Shown here piece after piece: positions 58,930 through 64,000 of a stretch of 64,000 nt of DNA. The DNA is taken from positions 310,001-374,000 of the forward strand of contig JARGSG010000231.1 of the NCBI GenBank assembly GCA_030374805.1, in the 5' to 3' direction. The position numbers and the translations under genes were made by a program. Below the pieces are notes generated by a model. It ran no database searches. It saw only the letters and a program-made list of their open reading frames with translations, and was not told where the DNA came from. Position 1 is the first letter of the stretch. Each line of letters starts with the position of its first letter. The DNA comes from Gracilaria gracilis (Eukaryota > Rhodophyta > Florideophyceae > Gracilariales > Gracilariaceae).

Positions 58930-59469
58930 ATGGAGTTTCAGGACTGCATCTTCGTGGACAATACCGGCGATGTGTTCATGGCGCCCATCTTTTTGAGCCT
59001 TCACATGATCGTACTTATGGCCTTCGGCATGGGCTATAAAGCCGTGAAGTACACGAGCTGGCTGACCAGGCACGACGATTTGCCACGCGTTTCATCGGTT
59101 GCCGAGCTACCGGCAACTGTCGACTTTCGGTCGGCAGAGCGGCCGATCCGAAGGCGGAGCCCTTCCCCACGGGGCTCTCCAAAACGAAGAGCGCAAGGGG
59201 AACTTGCAGCGAGCGGTGGCGTAACAAAGGGATCAAAGAAGCTGCGACTTCAGCGGATCCCTCGTCACAGGTTCACGAGGTCGGAGATCTTGGGAATGGT
59301 TAAGGTTCCAGAGGCTCCGGTAGTTGGTTTGTCTATGCAAGGGCGCTGTGCTGGAAGCGACATGCCATCAGCTATGGTATCGTTCGCGAGTCCCGAAGAC
59401 TGCAACAAAGTCTATGTTGAGGTAAAACAGCCTCTGGAGCGTGACGGGATTTGGGTGTCAGTGGCATAG
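58930..59469 (+). CDS. Module gene F: membrane/basic protein, 179 aa
   Basis: Intact partner of gene E. From ATG 58930 (MEFQDCIFVDNTGDVFMAPI) a hydrophobic segment (~15-35, FLSLHMIVLMAFGMGY) is followed by KAVKYTSWLTRHDDL and a basic Ser/Pro stretch (RRRSPSPRGSPKRRAQ). A conserved C-terminal domain ends MVSFASPEDCNKVYVEVKQP and LERDGIWVSVA. The frame is open upstream through the minisatellite, but no ATG precedes 58930 in frame. The basic SP-rich part and the strand-like ending (VSFASPEDCNKV, similar in feel to an RRM RNP1 strand) suggest nucleic-acid contact, which is a guess. It lies 1.8 kb downstream of coiled-coil gene D. Unrecognised family. Confidence 0.7.
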   Translation: MEFQDCIFVDNTGDVFMAPIFLSLHMIVLMAFGMGYKAVKYTSWLTRHDDLPRVSSVAELPATVDFRSAERPIRRRSPSPRGSPKRRAQGELAASGGVTKGSKKLRLQRIPRHRFTRSEILGMVKVPEAPVVGLSMQGRCAGSDMPSAMVSFASPEDCNKVYVEVKQPLERDGIWVSVA

Positions 59470-60764
59470 AAGGTGTACAGACATAGAAGGTGTACAAATT
59501 TACTTGTACGTGGAGCTTAGTTTGAGCACTAACAGCTAAAAAGAAATGATTGATTGATAGGTCTTTGAAGAATCCTTATCCTTTTGCCACTCTTCTTTCT
59601 CCTCCTTTGTTCTCCTTCTTCTTCTTCTTCTTAATTGTGGGTGAAATACGTCTATTTACTCGTGTCGCGTGGGATTCGTGAAAGGAACCCCCAATACCTA
59701 CAACGCGTCTTTGATACGCTAGCTACAACCTAAAACTCTTCAGCCGTGTTACGCTTACGCTTACTAAGCTATGCTTTGTTACGCAAAACAGCATTAGGTT
59801 TTAAAGGTACTCTCGTCGGGCGTGAGCATTTCGCTACCGACAATTATCGCCGTTGTATCCCATGTTTCTATTCATGTTCGTCATACCTCTTCATTTACCC
59901 CTCGTTATGGGTCATCGGCAGAGGGGTTCACCACAACAAGGCGCTCTGAACGGGCCACGTTGTGCCGCCCTTGAGACCATAGCAGCTTTGTTCTCCTCAA
60001 TGGGGAGTCCAACATGGTTTTGGTATTTAAGTCTACAGATCGAAAAGCAATGGGAGACCACAGCTGCCGGCGTGCCATGAGCTCAGTCAGAGAAGGAAAG
60101 TCGTGGTTGGGACTGGAGAACGATGTTTGGGAGGAAATCGATAATGTAGCACGCCATTGTGATTGAACGTCGACTTTGGCACCATCGAATCTACCCTTGT
60201 ACAATTGGGTTCGCTTGTGCACGCATATTTGAGCAACTTTGGGCGAAATGACGATCTCAATGATCGATGAGGAGTGCTGAATATTCTTTACAACGTCTGT
60301 TCATAGTCTATTGCTACGTGTAGATGTTCTAAAAAGGGATAACTCCAAACTTGTACAGTATTGACAGGTTCAAGAAGAGGGCCAACAACCGTTGTACGGT
60401 AAACACGAGCACTGTAACTTACATGCCATTAGAGTGACATGTCCCCACCACTTTGCAGAGCAGAGGGAACAAACATTCACCAAGCCGTGAACACGAATGC
60501 GATATTGAATTCAGGACGCTTTGGCTAGAGTGAAGAGCAAGGTACGAGCGGCTGCGGATCATCTTGAAGTTTGATGAAAATGACGTAGTGGACCTACTTT
60601 GAAGTCGATGTCTAAAGCGAAAAGAGAATCGAGAGTTTTCTTCACATATATGCCTACCCCAAGCCTCAGGGAAATGCAACTCGCCAATCGAATAGAGTAA
60701 AAGCATTGTTCCAGGCGTTAGGCGAGGAACAACAACGATAAGAAGAGCGACTGCTGTGTTGTGG
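59470..60764. other. Intergenic region with a gene fragment
   Basis: About 1.3 kb between gene F and the stop of the RS-domain gene. It has TTC/TTCT repeats near 59610-59630, a CTACCCTTGTAC word near 60186 and the prefoldin-like fragment at 60079-60174. No intact gene. Confidence 0.45.
60079..60174 (+). pseudogene. Degenerate fragment of the prefoldin gene
   Basis: About 95 bp that aligns with the second coiled-coil coding part of the prefoldin gene at 11470-11775. Shared words in order are TGTTTGGGAGGA, ATCGATA/ATTGATA, CGCCATTGTG and TTGAACGTCGAC. Several small indels break the frame, so it cannot encode the helix. It is a partial duplicate or an old remnant. Confidence 0.6.
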
Positions 60765-61799
60765 TTACTCGGTGCTAGTGTCCGAATACGTTCTATCCCC
60801 AGACCTGGATCTCCTTGACCTGCTCTTGCTCCTGGACCTGCTCCTGGACCTGGACTTCCTACTTCCATTCCTGCTAGAACTACGCTCCCTATCACGGTGA
60901 TGATGATGATGACGGCGATGCTCGCGATGATGGTGATGATGATGACGACGACTCTTGGCTAAAGTGCGAATCAACAACGCCTCCGGATCGGGCCCCATCC
61001 TAGCCGGATTGGACGCATACAAATTAAGCAACTTGACATAAACATCATCCGGATCATCCGGCACAGACTGCGGCGGCAAGCCGCGCTTCGCCAAAACAAG
61101 CCCCGCCAGGAAGGTATACTTGGCATACTTGTGGCGGCTCTGCTGCTCGCCATCCAGGCCGCCGTAGCGGTTGGCCTTCTCCAACAAGTATACCAAGTCT
61201 GGGTCCTCCACGACGCTGTCGTGCGCAGGGATGACCAGCGCCAGCTCGGCCGGGGGCACAATCTCGTGGGCGGGCGAGTCGGCCAGGTGCGACAGCTGCA
61301 TCATCGGGCGCCCCATGTACGACATGGGCGCGTACAGCGGGGCGACCGGCGCGGCGCCATACATCATCGGCGGCGGCGCGTACGGCATCGGCGGCGGGCC
61401 GGCGTACGGCGGCATGTACGGCGCGGGCGGCGCAGGCGCGCCGTACTGCGGGTAAGGCGCGGGTGCGTAGCCCGGCTGCTGTTGTTGTTGTTGTTGTTGT
61501 TGTTGGGGTTGGGGTTGGGGTTGCTGTTGCTGTTGCTGTTGGTGGTGCTGCTGCTGCTCGGCGTAGGGGTCGGCGTACGGCTCGGCGTACGGCGAGTGCG
61601 GCACGGCGGCTGAGGCAGCGGGGTCGGGCGCGGGGTCGTGCGCGGGCGACTGTGCGCCCTGGTAGCCCGGCTGCTGCTGCTGTTGCTGGTGGTAGGCCGG
61701 CGCGGGCTGATGGTGCTGCGGCTGCGGCTGCTGGTGCTGCTGCTGCGGCGGGTAGGGATCGCCCGGCTGCGGGTAGTCCTGCACGACGTAGGGCTGCAT
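60765..61799 (-). CDS. Q/P-rich RS-domain protein, 344 aa
   Basis: Start ATG 61799 (MQPYVVQDYPQPGDPYPPQQ). The frame is open ~200 codons upstream, but that part is GC-rich divergent promoter DNA. Residues 1-160 are Gln/Pro/Tyr/Ala-rich prion-like sequence with polyQ runs of up to ten. Residues ~180-290 look folded and conserved: EIVPPAELALVIPAHDSVVE, LVYLLEKANRYGGLDGEQQS, KYAKYTFLAGLVLAKRGLPP and DVYVKLLNLYASNPARMG. The C-terminus is a His-rich run followed by an RS domain ([20 protein letters not shown]) ending DRTYSDTSTE. RS tails are typical of splicing factors, so a nuclear speckle or mRNA processing role is likely. No RRM is seen. The folded part is unrecognised. Confidence 0.75.
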   Translation of the reverse strand: MQPYVVQDYPQPGDPYPPQQQHQQPQPQHHQPAPAYHQQQQQQPGYQGAQSPAHDPAPDPAASAAVPHSPYAEPYADPYAEQQQHHQQQQQQQPQPQPQQQQQQQQQQPGYAPAPYPQYGAPAPPAPYMPPYAGPPPMPYAPPPMMYGAAPVAPLYAPMSYMGRPMMQLSHLADSPAHEIVPPAELALVIPAHDSVVEDPDLVYLLEKANRYGGLDGEQQSRHKYAKYTFLAGLVLAKRGLPPQSVPDDPDDVYVKLLNLYASNPARMGPDPEALLIRTLAKSRRHHHHHHREHRRHHHHHRDRERSSSRNGSRKSRSRSRSRSKSRSRRSRSGDRTYSDTSTE

Positions 61800-62506
61800 G
61801 GCGGCGGACGGGTGCGGGGCGCGGCGCGGCAAAAGATTGGCGACAATGGGAGTGGGAGGGCGAAAGGCTACGGCGATGAAGGGAGCGCTGCGCTTTATTG
61901 GTGTGGAAAACGCGTGTGGTGCACTGGTCGCGCGCGCCGCGGTGACTTGGAGCTTTACACGTTTGGCAGCTGGGTCGTCGGGCGTGTGGCGGCGTTGCGG
62001 CGAGAAGGCGGCGGCGTGTGGCGCGCGCACTGGCGCGCGCGCTGCGTCGTTCGGGACGCGTGGCGCGTGGCGCGCGCTCTCGAGCCTCGGCGCCGCGGCG
62101 ACGGCGTCGAAGGCGGCAACGGCGGCGAGCAATTGTCCTAAGAGATCGCCGCGCTCCGCCGTGGCGCGAAGGTAAACGCAGCGAACAGCAAGTGCACAGT
62201 CGGCGCGCCAAGCGCAAGCCGCGCGCCGCGTGGACGCGATTGGGCCGAATGTGGCGTCCCAAAACGCGGCGCCAGCAATGAAAGAGCGCGGCGGCACGCC
62301 GTCAACGACGGCGGCGTGCATGATGATGCACATCATGCAGAATCTGCATTGCAGATGATCTCGCGCATCCAATAGCGCTGCGCACACCGGAGCCGTCACA
62401 ACCGGCGCGAGCATCGCCCACACTCACACGCCCGCGAGCAACGCATCTCCCGTTCGTGCTCTGCGTGCACGCCGCGTCCAATCCGCGCGCCCGCCGCTCG
62501 CTACAA
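61800..62506. other. Divergent promoter region with two adjacent palindromes
   Basis: About 700 bp of GC-rich DNA between the RS-protein gene and SHMT. It holds TGCATGATG/CATCATGCA arms (62317-62339) and ATCTGCATTGCAGAT (62342-62356), listed separately. Confidence 0.5.
62317..62356. promoter_or_regulatory. Two adjacent perfect palindromes upstream of SHMT
   Basis: TGCATGATG (62317-62325) pairs with CATCATGCA (62331-62339) around ATGCA. Three bases on, ATCTGCA/TGCAGAT around a single T (62342-62356) forms a second palindrome, close in sequence to the one before the PDI gene at 24276. They end 150 bp before the first SHMT ATG. Confidence 0.5.
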
Positions 62507-64000
62507 ATGGTCGCCGCGCCCGCCTTCGCGCCGCCGGCGCCGCTGCCGCTGCATTCGCGCGCGTCCCACTCCCGCGCGCGCTCGCTCCGCCCGCCGCAGC
62601 CGCAGCCGCAGCCGCAGCGCAGCCCGCATCGCGCCGCAACTATGGTCATCTCGCGCCCCAAGCCGCTCACGGGCAATACGCCGCTGCGCGAGCAGGACCC
62701 CGAGATGCACCGGCTGCTGGAGCTGGAGAAGGCGCGCCAGTGGCGCGGGCTCGAGCTCATCGCGTCGGAGAACTTCACCTCCGCCGCCGTGCTGCAGTGT
62801 CTTGGCTCCGTCTTCACCAACAAGTACTCGGAGGGCTACCCAGGCGTGCGCTACTACGGCGGAAACGAGGTCGTCGACCAGGTGGAGGAGCTGTGTCGTC
62901 GCCGCGCTCTCGAAGCGTTTTCGCTGGACTCGGACACCTGGGGCGTCAACGTGCAGCCGTATTCCGGGTCGCCCGCTAACTTTGCGGCCTACACCGCGCT
63001 GCTCAACCCGCACGACCGCATCATGGGGCTGGATTTGCCCAGTGGCGGCCATTTGACGCACGGCTTTTACACGCCGAAGAAGCGCGTGTCGGCCACCAGC
63101 ATCTACTTTGAGAGCCTGCCGTACGTCGTGGACGACACCACCGGCCGCATCGACTACGACGACTTGGAACGCCGCGCACGGGCCTTTCGCCCCAAGCTCA
63201 TCATCGCGGGCGGCAGTGCGTATGCTCGCGAGTGGGATTATGAGCGCTTCCGCCAGATTGCCGATCAGAGCGGCGCCTATTTGCTGGTGGACATGGCGCA
63301 CATTTCCGGCCTGGTTGCCACGGACGTGGCTTGTCGTCCGTTTGAGTATGCGGACGTGGTTACTTCCACCACGCACAAGTCGCTGCGTGGGCCGAGGTCG
63401 GGCATCATCTTCTTTAGGAAGAAGGCGTTGGCTGCGATTGGCGACGGCGTCAACATGGAGGCCGCCATTAATGGCGCTGTGTTCCCTAGCTTGCAGGGCG
63501 GTCCGCACAATCACCAGATCGCCGCGTTGGCTGTTCAGTTGAAGGAAGTTGCTTCGGAACCGTTCCGCACCTATTCGAAGCAGGTCGTGAGCAACGCGCG
63601 TGCTATGGCTGACCAGCTTATGAAGCATGACTACAAGCTTGTCACTGATGGTACTGATAACCACCTGGTGCTGTGGGATTTGAGACCGTCTGGTTTCTCG
63701 GGCAGTAAGGCCCAGTTGTTGTTCGACAAGTGCAGCATTACTTTGAACAAGAACGCGGTGCATGGCGATAAGAGTGCGCTCAATCCCGGCGGCGTTCGCC
63801 TCGGAACGCCGGCTCTCACTAGCAGGGGGTTTGTTGAGGATGACTTCAGAAAGGTGGCCGACTTTTTGGATAGAGGCGTCAAGATTGGCCTTCAGATCCA
63901 GGAGAAGACCGGAAAGAAACTTGTTGACTTCAAGCCAGCAATTGAGAACCACCCCGACTTGGAAGCGTTGCGAAAAGATGTTGAGGTGTTTGCTTCATCA
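62507..64000 (+). CDS. SHMT: Serine hydroxymethyltransferase, plastid/mitochondrial type (3' partial)
   Basis: PLP enzyme that interconverts serine and glycine with tetrahydrofolate. The frame is open from ATG 62507 to the right edge (498 codons, no stop). Conserved parts in order: [80 protein letters not shown] and [18 protein letters not shown]. The PLP lysine is K291 in [13 protein letters not shown], followed by [19 protein letters not shown] and [17 protein letters not shown]. The last visible residues ([11 protein letters not shown]) leave only about ten residues outside the window. The first ~45 residues ([20 protein letters not shown]..., then [10 protein letters not shown]) look like a transit peptide with an early Phe. 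A second in-frame ATG at 62642 (MVISRPKPL) would give a cytosolic form. Confidence 0.95.
   Translation, partial: MVAAPAFAPPAPLPLHSRASHSRARSLRPPQPQPQPQRSPHRAATMVISRPKPLTGNTPLREQDPEMHRLLELEKARQWRGLELIASENFTSAAVLQCLGSVFTNKYSEGYPGVRYYGGNEVVDQVEELCRRRALEAFSLDSDTWGVNVQPYSGSPANFAAYTALLNPHDRIMGLDLPSGGHLTHGFYTPKKRVSATSIYFESLPYVVDDTTGRIDYDDLERRARAFRPKLIIAGGSAYAREWDYERFRQIADQSGAYLLVDMAHISGLVATDVACRPFEYADVVTSTTHKSLRGPRSGIIFFRKKALAAIGDGVNMEAAINGAVFPSLQGGPHNHQIAALAVQLKEVASEPFRTYSKQVVSNARAMADQLMKHDYKLVTDGTDNHLVLWDLRPSGFSGSKAQLLFDKCSITLNKNAVHGDKSALNPGGVRLGTPALTSRGFVEDDFRKVADFLDRGVKIGLQIQEKTGKKLVDFKPAIENHPDLEALRKDVEVFASS

Larger units (their letters stand above)
56153..59469 (+). repeat. Inverted segmental duplication, right copy
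   Basis: Inverted match to 27387-30755. It includes the conserved leading tract (56153-56540), coiled-coil gene D with its promoter, a ~1.4 kb non-coding tract and module gene F. The match to 30755 near the left boundary includes the shared word TTGTCGAATTCA/TTGAATTCGACAA. Gene F is intact, while its partner E is frameshifted. The minisatellite is expanded only here. Confidence 0.85.

Noticed and set aside
58580-58996. Pro/Thr-Pro repeat frame reading through the minisatellite
   Set aside because: It shifts out of frame with the conserved MEFQ protein, and the repeat is nearly absent in the other copy.
61054-62262. 402-codon minus-strand frame overlapping the RS-domain gene in another frame
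   Set aside because: Arg/Ala-rich shadow of the Gln/Pro repeats. The RS tail and folded core exist only in the other frame.
62501-63952. 483-codon minus-strand frame opposite SHMT
   Set aside because: It is the antisense of a fully conserved SHMT coding sequence. The shape of the frame follows from SHMT codon bias.
1-64000. CRISPR arrays, bacterial operons or insertion sequences
   Set aside because: No regularly spaced repeats, no Shine-Dalgarno-led gene strings and no transposase. Introns and eukaryotic complexes show this is nuclear DNA.

Overview
The window is nuclear DNA from a photosynthetic eukaryote with a compact genome. Spliceosomal introns are present. They are short (65-105 nt), begin GTAAGT/GTACGT/GTGAGT, and often carry a CTAAC/CTAAT-like branch site just before the acceptor. 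Most genes have 0-1 introns and lie on both strands about 2 kb apart. The tRNA-Ser gene has no encoded CCA. A thylakoid-lumen-type pentapeptide protein, a TMR-repeat (HCF145-like) RNA-binding protein, a GLYR-type reductase and an SHMT with an apparent transit peptide point to a primary-plastid alga. A red alga is my best guess, but I cannot prove it from this window.

Layout. 0-5.5 kb is very GC-rich: the start of a type II membrane protein (minus, cut by the window edge), an unrecognised 740-aa protein and an Aurora kinase. 5-8.4 kb holds an AEC/PIN-like carrier (3 exons) and a p47-type UBX protein. 9-25.8 kb has moderate GC: XRCC2-like recombinase, prefoldin subunit, DUF455 ferritin-like protein, the first copy (A) of a small anchored coiled-coil family, an atypical kinase, centrin, a double PPC-domain protein, the lumenal pentapeptide protein, a secreted Cys-rich repeat protein and an ERGIC-type protein disulfide isomerase.

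27.4-30.8 kb and 56.15-59.5 kb are two inverted copies of one ~3.3 kb segment. Each carries the same two-gene module: an anchored coiled-coil protein (B or D) followed by a short membrane/basic protein (E or F). Family member C lies at 48.7 kb. All four coiled-coil genes share a TATA box plus C-rich initiator-region box. Between the copies lie a second AEC carrier (5 exons), tRNA-Ser(AGA), a claspin-like acidic protein, VPS52, an unrecognised protein with a Cys-rich tail, APC4, a secreted acidic protein, GLYR, the 8-repeat TMR protein, an unrecognised 187-aa protein, a UBXN4-like protein and a secreted 269-aa protein. After the second copy come a degenerate prefoldin fragment, a Q/P-rich RS-domain protein and SHMT, which runs off the right edge.

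Most recognised genes are housekeeping functions: mitosis (Aurora, APC4, centrin), DNA repair and replication (XRCC2, claspin-like), secretory pathway (PDI, VPS52, UBX proteins) and plastid or one-carbon metabolism. The best candidate for something undescribed is the coiled-coil/membrane-protein module: multicopy, duplicated in inverted orientation, with a shared promoter and no homology that I recognise.
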